Shown here: positions 20,986 through 30,595 of the stretch, one piece after another | Layout of the letters: every line of letters starts with the position of its first letter | Numbering within the stretch: the stretch's first letter is position 1 | Source: Symsagittifera roscoffensis | Taxonomy: Eukaryota > Xenacoelomorpha > Acoela > Convolutidae | NCBI RefSeq assembly: GCF_963678635.1 | Contig: NW_026971712.1 | Coordinates: forward strand, 62,001-126,000 | Direction: 5' to 3' | DNA: 64,000 nucleotides | Program-made: the position numbers and the translations under genes | Notes under the pieces: generated by a model | Databases searched by the model: none | What the model was told of the DNA's origin: nothing | What the model saw: only the letters and a program-made list of their open reading frames with translations

Positions 20986-21258
20986 TAAGAAGTACTGGGA
21001 CAACACTGAATAGTCTTGGGACGGTAGAGAGAAAGTCTTGGAACAGTATTAGGAAGGGGGTACTACAAGAGTACTAAGTTAGGTTGAAGTAACCAATTAT
21101 AACAACACATTCCCTATCCTAACCTAACACATAAAAGTTTTCAAAAGTTTAAGAAAAATTGTTTTTAGCGAATTGTCAATTTCTTTTACTTAGAGTTTTT
21201 AACCTTAGAGTAGAAATTTTGTAGATAATAATACTGTAAATAATAACAATTGTAAATA

Positions 21259-22098
21259 ATGAGGCGGAGCAGGGTACCGGTAGCTGAAAAAAGTTATACC
21301 GAAGCAAAATATAATTCGTCGCTACGCAAATCAACATCAATGGGTCCGAAGATAACAAAGAAGAGCTTTTCAGTTAACATGGTCAGTACAAGGAGAACAA
21401 CGGAAAACAGAGCAAAAGAGGGCACAGAAGGGGAACGAGTAGAACCCACCATCGAGATTGATCTAGAGACACCCGATCAAAGTGTGGATGAAACAGGGAA
21501 AATTGCGACGGAGTCAACTCCAATGCCCAATGCAGAAGAACCAAACCCGAAACCCATAGAGTTCTCACCAATAGACAATGTGGAAGATGCAATAGGCAAC
21601 ACCGAAGAAACGGTGAAAGAAGACTCTCAAGTAAAAAGGACATCTTTTACGGAAAAGTTGACAATGATGGTCGGAATAAAAACGAAAGAAAACGTGACTG
21701 AAGAACCAAAAGCTGAAAGAGCACGAACATTTGGGACAGTGAGCACGAAGACGACAGAAGTCAATCCAAGAGAGGAACAAGCTAAAGCAGAAGCTACGGC
21801 CAAAGACAGACCGACGGCTGACCATGAAGAGGCTACTATTGAGCTAGGTGACTTGATGGCAAAACTGAATCAGATCGACAAAAAACTGAAGCACAGCGAA
21901 GAGGACAGAGAGGTGATAAGAAAAGAATTAAGATACAACAAACACGAGTATCTGGATAGTTATTTTAACCTGGCTAAGGCAACAGATGAGAGACTCAAGG
22001 AGATGTCAGATAAGGCAGAAGCCACCAATGAAGAACCGGAAAAGAACATCAAAAAAGATATGCAACAGTTGAAAAACCGATATGAAAAACCGATATAA
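21259..22098 (+). pseudogene. Truncated duplicate of the gag N-terminus
   Basis: The ATG at 21259 opens a 279-codon frame identical to residues 1-270 of the full gag at 23789 apart from a six-residue insertion (near residue 178) and a few substitutions. It ends at the duplication junction after NRYEKPI. It has the acidic N-terminus and coiled-coil but lacks capsid core, zinc knuckles and protease. It precedes the full gag on the same RNA, so it would capture scanning ribosomes; whether the protein is made or interferes is unknown. Confidence 0.85.
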
Positions 22099-22941
22099 GT
22101 CGAGCAACGGGTATCGTTAGAATCCACATTACATTATAGGAAATAAGTGTAAAATTGGATAAGCGGAGTCCCATTGTTTTGAGGCAGTTTTTACTCAAGC
22201 AGGCCTGGAAACACGTCTACGGTTTTCTCTCGAGAGGCTTAGCACCCGGCGCTTAAGTGATTTTTCGGCTTAAGAGGGGGGCTAAAGAGGGGGGAGGTTA
22301 GTAGGGGGGCTGGTTAGGTTAGAGGTTGGCGGTTGTAAATTATAAAAAGGGGGGAAATTAGAGTAACTAATTAATCGACATCGTTGATTTAGTTACATTA
22401 GCCATCAACACGCGTTGGTAATAATAGGTGGATATCCAAAATTTAACTCGAGTTAAGATTGGTACGTTGGTTGGATTGGTAGGGGGGAACGGATATAGAA
22501 AGTTTTTGTGATACCCCATAAGATCGCTAGTGGGGGGAGGAAAACGCGTGGCAGTTAGGTACCAGACATTTTTTTTTTCGACAGAAGGTCGACATTTGTC
22601 TCCTTTGAATTTTAGGTGGGTTGATTTCTCTGTTTTATTATTTTTCTTGTTTAAAAAATTTTTTTTATATATATTTTTATATATTGTTGCATTTTGGTGA
22701 GGATTTGCGATTGGTTTTTATACGAACAGGTGATCACAAGATACCTGCGCACAGGTTTTGGTTTCAAGTTACTTGGAACATAGAAAAAGAGGTAATTCAA
22801 AAAGGGGGGTTAGCATTTGGCCATTAAGAGAGGGTTTTTGGGAAATTTTCACTAGAGCTTGAGTGGTGGTACAAGGTACAGTGAATCAAGAATCCCTACA
22901 ACGAAGAAGAAAGAGATCCGATATACAGACATTCAGTGACG

Positions 22942-23515
22942 AGTCTTGGGACAGTACCAAAGAAGTCTTGGGACATTGCAGTCTGGGGACAGTCTTGGGG
23001 CAACACAGTCTTGGGACAGTGCAGCCTTGGGGCAGTCTTGGACCAGAGCAGTCTTGGTACGAAACAGTCTTGGGCCATTGGTCTGGGGACGTTAGTCTTG
23101 GGACGTTGGTCTTGGGACATTAGTCTTGGGACGTTGGTCTTGGGCCATTGGTCTTGGGACGTTAGTCTTGGGACGTTGGTCTTGGGACATTAGTCTTGGG
23201 ACGTTGGTCTTGGGCCATTGGTCTTGGGACGTTAGTCTTGGGACGTTGGTCTTGGGCCATTGGTCTTGGGACATTAGTCTTGGGACGTTGGTCTTGGGAC
23301 ATTGGTCTTGGGACATTAGTCTTGGGACGTTGGTCTTGGGCCATTGGTCTTGGGACGTTAGTCTTGGGACATTAGTCTTGGGCCATTGGTCTTGGGACAT
23401 TAGTCTTGGGACGTTAGTCTTGGGACATTGGTCTAGGGACGTTAGTCTTGGGACGTTGGTCTTGGGACGTTGGTCTAGGGACGTTGGTCTTGGGACATTG
23501 GTCTGAGGATACCAA
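22942..23515 (+). repeat. 14-bp minisatellite in the leader, copy 2
   Basis: Copy of 20412-20985 within the second half of the tandem duplication, unit for unit the same as far as I can see. Identical arrays of such an unstable repeat show the duplication is recent. Confidence 0.95.
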
Positions 23516-23788
23516 TAAGAAGTACTGGGACAACACTGAATAGTCTTGGGACGGTAGAGAGAAAGTCTTGGAACAGTATTAGGAAGGGGGTACTACAAGA
23601 GTACTAAGTTAGGTTGAAGTAACCAATTATAACAACACATTCCCTATCCTAACCTAACACATAAAAGTTTTCAAAAGTTTAAGAAAAATTGTTTTTAGCG
23701 AATTGTCAATTTCTTTTACTTAGAGTTTTTAACCTTAGAGTAGAAATTTTGTAGATAATAATACTGTAAATAATAACAATTGTAAATA

Positions 23789-26700
23789 ATGAGGCGGAGC
23801 AGGGTACCGGTAGCTGAAAAAAGTTATACCGAAGCAAAATATAATTCGTCGCTACGCAAATCAACATCAATGGGTCCGAAGATAACAAAGAAGAGCTTTT
23901 CAGTTAACGTGGTCAGTACAAGGAGTACAACGGAAAACAGAGCAAAAGAGGGCACAGAAGGGGAACGAGTAGAACCCACCATCGAGATTGATCTAGAGAC
24001 ACCCGATCAAAGTGTGGATGAAACAGGGAAAATTGCGACGGAGTCAACTCCAATGCCCAATGCAGAAGAACCAAACCCGAAACCCATAGAGTTCTCACCA
24101 ATAGACAATGTGGAAGATGCAATAGGCAACACCGAAGAAACGGTGAAAGAAGACTCTCAAGTAAAAAGGACATCTTTTACGGAAAAGTTGGCAATGATGG
24201 TCGGAATAAAAACGAAAGAAAACGTGACTGAAGAACCAAAAGCTGAAAGAGCACGAACATTTGGGACAGTGAGCACGAAGACGACAGAAGTCAATCCAAG
24301 AGAGGAACAAGCTAAAGACAGACCGACGGCTGACCATGAAGAGGCTACTATTGAGCTAGGTGACTTGATGGCAAAACTGAATCAGATCGACAAAAAACTG
24401 AAGCACAGCGAAGAGGACAGAGAGGTGATAAGAAAAGAATTAAGATACAACAAACACGAGTATCTGGATAGTTATTTTAACCTGGCTAAGGCAACAGATG
24501 AGAGACTCAAGGAGATGTCAGATAAGGCAGAAGCCACCAATGAAGAACCGGAAAAGAACATCAAAAAAGATATGCAACAGTTGAAAAACCGATATGATGA
24601 TGTCAACAGCCAATTAGGTAGCCTGGAAAAGAGAATGGACACAATGAGCAACAATCAGGCCGAAAGTTCGTGTGCAATACAGGCGAAATTGGATGCAATC
24701 TTGAGAAGTTCTACTTCACAAGAAAGACCGGCAGCGGATCGTACGCAAGGCACCAGAGTTGACTTTGTAGAACCACACAGGAACAAACGGCAATCGACAC
24801 CGTTGTCCTTAACCCGGGATACGGTGAGCATAGCTCCAACAGCCGCGAAAACAATAATGAAGAATGGAACGTCGAATACAACGACTGGTCCGGGGGACTC
24901 AACAGCTAACAGCAACGCAGGACCGGACGCTATGACATGGGCAAACACTTGGGAGATGATGAATAGAACTCTAGAGGCCTTCGCCACAAGGAACACTGAC
25001 TCGAATGATAGAAGAGAGGGAAAATCCAGAAAAACATTCAAAAAACCAAAAGAATTCAAAGATGACTCTGATGGATGCATTGATACTTGGGTGGAAGTGA
25101 TGAGACTACACCTAGAACAGGACAACTTGAATGATGAAAGACAAGCGTGCACAGCCATACTCAGCAATTTAGAAGGCACGGCATTAAAATGCGTGGTGGC
25201 GAAGAAAGAAGAAGAACGCGATACCGCGGACAAAATCTTTGAAATACTGTTGAATAGATTCGGCTCAGGCACGAAGGGTCTTCAAGCGATGATGCGATTT
25301 GAAAAAAGGAGGCAGAGAGATGACGAATCGATAGACAGGTTCCTAGACGATCTCGAGAGCTTGAGAAGAAGGAGTGACCCAGAAGAATCTACCAAAAGAA
25401 GGAACTTCAGCATAGCCTCAAAGTTTATTGATGGGGTAAAGAGTGATGACTTGAGAACGATGTTAGCAACGTATTACACATTGTCGAAAGATAGTGCGCC
25501 AACTCCAGAAGAGATGAGGCAGAAGTCAAGAGAATACATACTGATGAAACCCAAGAAATACTCGTACTCAGACAACAGGAACATCCAAGGGGGGAGTCAG
25601 CCACAAAGGTTGTCATGGTACAAGCCTAGAGATGACATGGACAAACGCAGGTCGTGTGCTAACTGCGGGTCAGTTGATCATCATGTGGCGGATTGCACGA
25701 TATACAAACAGGGCATGAAGAGTTTGGGGTATGCACCCGATGAGGAAGATATGAGCCAGATGGAAGAACACGAGTTCTATAGTGGCTTGATCATCAAAAT
25801 AGGTGCAAGATGCTTCTTCTGTAACCAAGAGGGGCACTTCAGGATGGACTGTCCGTTGTTCTGGGAAGCGGTCAAGAATCAGAGTCATCCAAAACACAAG
25901 TTGGCATTGGCAGCGGTGCAGAACCAGAGAAACAGACAAGGTGAATTCGAGACGAAAAAACTTGAGGGACCGAATGTAGAGCTACCAACGAAAACAGTGA
26001 AAGCTGTAACACAATGTGGTAGTGCAGCAGAGGCGAAGAAAGCACCAGAAATAGATTACGAGAAGGCGGCAGCGGAGGCCATCAACAAAGTGAAGCAGGA
26101 TCTGGCAGCGAAAGAAATAGAGCAACGGCTAAAGCTGGAGATCGAAAAGCAAAATTTCAACGAAGCATTAACTGGATTGAAGACAGCACCAGAGGCTGTA
26201 TCGGGCTCGACAAAGACTGGAAATTGTAACACTGTGAAAATGGTGACGGGAAAGCCATTCGGCATATCGAAAATCGGGGCTAGAATAATGTCTATAATCA
26301 CAGTGGGCGGCCACGAGGTAACCAGAAACTTGAGCGAACCGAGCGACCAGACAATAATGCATATTGACGTGTACGCAGATTACTTGAGTTGTATAAGCCC
26401 ACAAACGACTTCTAGAGCATTGAGAGCATTACTCACGAGAGGGGGCAGCAAGTCGGTACGTGTTGATAATAGGTATACTGAAGCTTATGGTCCACACGAG
26501 GTGATGCTAAATATAGATGGGATCAACATCTATACCAAGACGATGATAACGTGTGACGAAGACCTAATTGGGCAAATCTACGTAGGGAAAGAAGAGTTGA
26601 AAGTGAGATCGATTGGACACTGCGCCATGCTTGAAGAAGATGCAATGCACATCGGGACGGAGGCAGATGTGACAGGGCACGTGTTAGACATAAGTGGCAA

Positions 26701-26986
26701 GAAGACTCAGTTACGTGGGTTACTTGACACGGGAGCGGTCTTGAGTGTCATACCAATCGAAACTTGGGAACGAATGGGCTTCAACAAAGATGACTTAATA
26801 GATTCGAGAATACGGTTGTCGGCTGCGAACAAAGGAGCACTGCGAGTGTTAGGCAGAACGCCGATAATAGCGCTCAATCTGGTGGAACGTAACCTGTGGA
26901 TGAGCTTTATCGTGGTAGAAAACCTAGATGAATCTGACCTTCATTTTGGGCAGAGACTTCATCAGGAATTTCGACGTAACGATTGA
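23789..26986 (+). CDS. gag: Gag with N-terminal part of protease
   Basis: A 1065-codon frame from ATG 23789. Residues 1-180 are acidic and low-complexity. About 180-310 is a coiled-coil. About 420-570 is the retrotransposon capsid region (IDTWVEVMRLHLEQ, ILLNRFGSG). Two CCHC zinc knuckles follow near 621 (CANCGSVDHHVADC) and 674 (CFFCNQEGHFRMDC), both with canonical CX2CX4HX4C spacing. A Lys/Glu-rich linker leads to an aspartic protease near 978 (LLDTGAVLSVIP). The protease's C-terminal signature continues only in the +1 frame (pol ORF), so the protease is split between the two frames. This may be a +1 shift or a one-base lesion. Confidence 0.9.
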   Translation: MRRSRVPVAEKSYTEAKYNSSLRKSTSMGPKITKKSFSVNVVSTRSTTENRAKEGTEGERVEPTIEIDLETPDQSVDETGKIATESTPMPNAEEPNPKPIEFSPIDNVEDAIGNTEETVKEDSQVKRTSFTEKLAMMVGIKTKENVTEEPKAERARTFGTVSTKTTEVNPREEQAKDRPTADHEEATIELGDLMAKLNQIDKKLKHSEEDREVIRKELRYNKHEYLDSYFNLAKATDERLKEMSDKAEATNEEPEKNIKKDMQQLKNRYDDVNSQLGSLEKRMDTMSNNQAESSCAIQAKLDAILRSSTSQERPAADRTQGTRVDFVEPHRNKRQSTPLSLTRDTVSIAPTAAKTIMKNGTSNTTTGPGDSTANSNAGPDAMTWANTWEMMNRTLEAFATRNTDSNDRREGKSRKTFKKPKEFKDDSDGCIDTWVEVMRLHLEQDNLNDERQACTAILSNLEGTALKCVVAKKEEERDTADKIFEILLNRFGSGTKGLQAMMRFEKRRQRDDESIDRFLDDLESLRRRSDPEESTKRRNFSIASKFIDGVKSDDLRTMLATYYTLSKDSAPTPEEMRQKSREYILMKPKKYSYSDNRNIQGGSQPQRLSWYKPRDDMDKRRSCANCGSVDHHVADCTIYKQGMKSLGYAPDEEDMSQMEEHEFYSGLIIKIGARCFFCNQEGHFRMDCPLFWEAVKNQSHPKHKLALAAVQNQRNRQGEFETKKLEGPNVELPTKTVKAVTQCGSAAEAKKAPEIDYEKAAAEAINKVKQDLAAKEIEQRLKLEIEKQNFNEALTGLKTAPEAVSGSTKTGNCNTVKMVTGKPFGISKIGARIMSIITVGGHEVTRNLSEPSDQTIMHIDVYADYLSCISPQTTSRALRALLTRGGSKSVRVDNRYTEAYGPHEVMLNIDGINIYTKTMITCDEDLIGQIYVGKEELKVRSIGHCAMLEEDAMHIGTEADVTGHVLDISGKKTQLRGLLDTGAVLSVIPIETWERMGFNKDDLIDSRIRLSAANKGALRVLGRTPIIALNLVERNLWMSFIVVENLDESDLHFGQRLHQEFRRND

Positions 26987-29900
26987 TCTAAATAACGCAA
27001 TGTTCAGGATACGGAACCCGGATAGGAGGTACGCAATCAAACCGGTAAATTTAATAATGGCAAATGAAAACAAAGCACCGGTATTCTTGAGTAGGAGGGT
27101 GAGGCTAAAAGCTAATGAAGCGGCAATCGTAAGCTTGAGGATGAAAAATTACAATGAACTAAGTGACAACAAACAAGTGTGTATAGTTCCGAATCCTAAT
27201 AGTCAAAGTGCTGCTGTTTTAGGAAGATCATTCTCGATAACGAAGAGCGGCCTCTGCGTCAGTGACTTGTTGAATACCCTTGACATACCGATCACGATAC
27301 AGAGAGGGAGGAAACTGGGATATGCTCTACCGGTTAAAACTCGATATGAAACGATTGAGAACCTAAAACAAAATGAATTTGTTGATTGTCCCAATCACAG
27401 GGACAAAATTTGTATCTTGAGACGATTAAAAAAAATTAAAGATTCTTCAGGTCTTATTAAATCACTTAAGTCAGAAACGGACGATGGGCTGTCGAGCTGT
27501 TCGAACTTTCCAGAGCGACCCACACTAGATGAAATGCAGACTGATAAACCGGTTCTGCCGGAGATTGAACATTTGAGGGGCAAACTGAAAGATGAACAGC
27601 TCGAAGCCATCAAGGACGTACTAGAGCGGAACGAGGAAGTTTTCTCGAGGCATAAGGTGGACATCGGGTGCTGTAATTTTGTTGAGCATGAAATAGAATT
27701 AGTGGAAAACGCGGTACCACACAGGGAGGGGGCGAGGCGCATGACCCCTCACAAATCGGACGCGTGTAGAAAAGAAATCGAAACGTTACTAGAGTATGAC
27801 ATGATAGAACCATCCAAGTCACCGTGGGCGTGTGGAGTAGTGATGGCCAAAAAGAAAGGTGACCAGTTGAGGTTTTGTTGTGACTTTCGATACCTGAACT
27901 CCGTCACGGTGAAGGATGCCTATCCCATACCTAGAATCGATGAGAGCCTCTCGAAGTTAGGTGATGCAAAATTTTTTACGACTCTTGATTTAGGCTCGGC
28001 CTTTTGGCAGGTACCATTAAGGAAGCAAGACAGGGACAAGACAGGGTTCGCCTGCGAGTTGGGTCTGTTTCAATGGAAACGGATGCCTTTTGGACTCTGC
28101 AATGCAACAGCCACGTTTCAGCGGCTGATGGCACACGCGCTGATAGGCGTGACGAAGAAGTATGGCAACCTGGTAATGTGCTACGTGGACGACGTGGTAA
28201 TAGCAACACCAACACAAGAAGACCACATTGAGAGACTTGACGAGGTGTTCGCGTGCATGAAAAGATCGGGGCTGAAGTGTAAACCATCAAAGTGCGAGAT
28301 ACTTAAGGACTCAATTAAATACTTGGGCAGGATGGTAGACAAGCACGGTATCAGACCTGATCCAGACGCCGTGGAGGCAGTCCTAACCTGGAAGTCACCA
28401 AAGACGGAACACCAGCTGATGAGCTTCCTGGGCTTCGCTAACTACTACAGAGAATTCATCAAAGGCTATGCGGACAAGGTATACCCGATGCAACAGTTAA
28501 TGAGACACAAGGGCAAGAAGTTCACGTGGAACAACGCGGCAGAAGAGTCATTCCAGAGAATAAAGAAAGAGCTATGTGAGGCACCAGTACTGGGTATGCC
28601 GACTGAGAAGGGGATGTACGTGCTGGACACGGATGCGTCGGTAGTCGCGATTTCTGGGATTCTCCATCAAGAACAAGAATGGAATGGGAAGACAGTCTTG
28701 AGACCAATAGCATACGGGAGCAAAGTCCTAAGTGACACAGAAATGAAATACGGAGCACCGAAAGCAGAGATGTTCGCAGTGGTCACCTTTGTCGAGAAAT
28801 ACAGAGCATACTTAGGCAGTGAGCCCTTCAAGCTGCGAGTAGACAACCGAGCACTAAGCTGGCTGAAAACGTACTCAATGGACCAGAGCTATATTGGGAG
28901 GTGGATAGTTCGCTTGGACGGATACAACATGATAATTGAGCATAGAACGCGAGATAAACACCAAAATGCCGACAGCTTGAGTAAGAAGACGGAGTTCTAC
29001 GAGAGACAAGAACAAAGAGAGGCGGACAGACCTGAGATCAAAGATGGCTTCTCCTTCATGGACAAGGAAACGTACGACAGTCTTCCACTCACGAGATGGC
29101 TGGACAAATCAGGCAAACCGATTGAAGATCATCCCGAATTACCAAAAGAGCCTCTTGAAAAAACCATTTTGAAGAAAAGCAGATGGATTCCATTAGGAAT
29201 CATGCTCAGGTCCAAGATCGTGAGGGAAACGCTCAAGGCAAAAGGTTATGATCTCAACCAGGTAGAGGAGGGAACTGTCAGAATAGATGAAGACTTAATG
29301 AGGTTGCTCGAGAAACTATCAGATGATAAGCCCATGATCCAAGGGGAAGGTCAGGAAGCATCGGAACTAACTATACTTCGGAGAAAAGAAACAGTGAACA
29401 ATACTGACTCCTCAAAAGGAAGTGTCACTGACAGCAAGGATGTTGTGCGATCACTAGTTGAAAAAATCCCCGAAAATATTCTGGAGCAGACAAAAGTCAG
29501 GGGTAAGAAAGTGACATTCAGAGAAGAGGCTGAACACCTGGGACTAGATCAAGAGTCCGGGGAGTGGTCCAGATTCATGGAAGAAGAAGAAACCGGACAA
29601 GGGAAATTGTCCGGGGAGCGTGAAGAATGGGATGAAGAATCGGATGAGAGCAGCGAAGGCCAAGACAGTCTGTGCATGATATTAGCGGAAGAGAAGATAA
29701 GACAACACGACAGGGAGTTACAGACGGATCCATCTTCAGGAACATACAATCTGGAAATACAGGAGGTACGAGGTGGTGAAGAGCTCGAGAAAATAGCGGT
29801 TTCAAGAAAGCCATTCAGGGAACTATCGTGCAACTCAAACGTCAGAACGAATCTGGTACCAGAAGACGACATGAAAATCGTGAAAAGGATGATATGCGTG

Positions 29901-30563
29901 AAACTGAGCGATGACGTCCACAACCCTGGTGAGATGAATGGACAGATCATGGCGCTAAAGGAGCACGTCAAGGCGAGATATAGGCTGTCTGACCTAATAA
30001 GAGCCCAGAAGAATGACAAAATGACAAGTAACCTCTCCAAATGGATCCATTCGGGAGTCAAGGAGAAGGGGGAACTTGAGGAAGACAGCTACAAGATCTT
30101 GAGCCAGTTCTACAAAGAAAAGAGAGACTTACTTTATCACACAGCTGAAGGGGTGGTAGCGTGCAAGAGGAGAGATGAGGAAAAGATATTACACAAACAC
30201 AACCTCATCATACTACCACAATTGTACCAAACGGAGGTGCTTTTCAGATCACATGACCAGATGGGCCACCAGGGGATAGATAAAGTACAACAAAGGATAC
30301 TTCATAGGTTTGACTGGCCGGGAATGAGAAAAGCTTGCGAGAGATGGGTGAATGCCTGCCTAGCATGCCTTCAGGTAAAAGACCCAAGGAAGATGAAGTT
30401 TCCCCTCAAGTCTGTCGAGAGTTCGGAATTCAATGAAGTGGTGCAGATAGACCATCAGAAAATCTGCATGACGGAGTCGGGTTATAACCAAATACTGGTT
30501 ATAATAGATCACTTCACAAAGTTGGCGGAAGAGAGACAGCCGAGGAGACATGTGATCATCTGA
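26928..30563 (+). CDS. pol: Pol: end of protease, reverse transcriptase, RNase H, integrase N-terminus
   Basis: A 1211-codon frame in +1 relative to gag, opening after a TAG at 26925-26927 and overlapping gag by 59 bases. It begins with the protease end (FILGRDFIRNFDV). RT: LDLGSAFWQVPL near 350, MPFGLCNATATFQ, CYVDDVVIA near 418 (catalytic YVDD), YLGRMVDKHGI. RNase H: LDTDAS near 564, PKAEMFAV and RVDNRAL supply the acidic residues. A long acidic linker follows (700-1060), unusual for the family. The integrase HHCC zinc site spans 1107-1148 (SHDQMGHQG, CLACLQVK), and the core starts with VQIDHQ (first catalytic Asp). The frame stops at 30561-30563, in the middle of the integrase core. Confidence 0.9.
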   Translation: MNLTFILGRDFIRNFDVTIDLNNAMFRIRNPDRRYAIKPVNLIMANENKAPVFLSRRVRLKANEAAIVSLRMKNYNELSDNKQVCIVPNPNSQSAAVLGRSFSITKSGLCVSDLLNTLDIPITIQRGRKLGYALPVKTRYETIENLKQNEFVDCPNHRDKICILRRLKKIKDSSGLIKSLKSETDDGLSSCSNFPERPTLDEMQTDKPVLPEIEHLRGKLKDEQLEAIKDVLERNEEVFSRHKVDIGCCNFVEHEIELVENAVPHREGARRMTPHKSDACRKEIETLLEYDMIEPSKSPWACGVVMAKKKGDQLRFCCDFRYLNSVTVKDAYPIPRIDESLSKLGDAKFFTTLDLGSAFWQVPLRKQDRDKTGFACELGLFQWKRMPFGLCNATATFQRLMAHALIGVTKKYGNLVMCYVDDVVIATPTQEDHIERLDEVFACMKRSGLKCKPSKCEILKDSIKYLGRMVDKHGIRPDPDAVEAVLTWKSPKTEHQLMSFLGFANYYREFIKGYADKVYPMQQLMRHKGKKFTWNNAAEESFQRIKKELCEAPVLGMPTEKGMYVLDTDASVVAISGILHQEQEWNGKTVLRPIAYGSKVLSDTEMKYGAPKAEMFAVVTFVEKYRAYLGSEPFKLRVDNRALSWLKTYSMDQSYIGRWIVRLDGYNMIIEHRTRDKHQNADSLSKKTEFYERQEQREADRPEIKDGFSFMDKETYDSLPLTRWLDKSGKPIEDHPELPKEPLEKTILKKSRWIPLGIMLRSKIVRETLKAKGYDLNQVEEGTVRIDEDLMRLLEKLSDDKPMIQGEGQEASELTILRRKETVNNTDSSKGSVTDSKDVVRSLVEKIPENILEQTKVRGKKVTFREEAEHLGLDQESGEWSRFMEEEETGQGKLSGEREEWDEESDESSEGQDSLCMILAEEKIRQHDRELQTDPSSGTYNLEIQEVRGGEELEKIAVSRKPFRELSCNSNVRTNLVPEDDMKIVKRMICVKLSDDVHNPGEMNGQIMALKEHVKARYRLSDLIRAQKNDKMTSNLSKWIHSGVKEKGELEEDSYKILSQFYKEKRDLLYHTAEGVVACKRRDEEKILHKHNLIILPQLYQTEVLFRSHDQMGHQGIDKVQQRILHRFDWPGMRKACERWVNACLACLQVKDPRKMKFPLKSVESSEFNEVVQIDHQKICMTESGYNQILVIIDHFTKLAEERQPRRHVII

Positions 30564-30595
30564 TAACGCATTGGATATCACGGTATGGTTGTCCG

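Larger units (their letters stand above)
18905..23788 (+). other. Leader of the large element
   Basis: Nearly 4.9 kb lies between the 5' LTR and the full gag. It holds a 69-bp tandem repeat (19376-19511), G-rich tracts (19745-19823), a 14-bp minisatellite (20412-20985), and a 2.5-kb tandem duplication that repeats the G-tracts, minisatellite and gag start. Open frames through the repeat tracts are by-products of the repeats and not supported as genes. Confidence 0.8.
19569..24595 (+). repeat. 2.53-kb tandem duplication of leader and gag start
   Basis: Copy 1 (about 19569-22096) and copy 2 (about 22097-24595) are nearly identical at an offset of 2529-2530 bp. The junction at 22081-22100 shows ACCGATAT joined to AAGTCGAGCAACGG, with the same AAGTCGAGCAACGG at the start of copy 1, consistent with unequal exchange or template switching at a short match. 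Copy 1 carries an 18-bp segment (about 21785-21802) absent from copy 2, plus a few substitutions. Confidence 0.95.

Noticed and set aside
29549-30061. 170-codon minus-strand open frame inside pol
   Set aside because: Shadow of the pol linker; Ser/Leu-rich complement without features.
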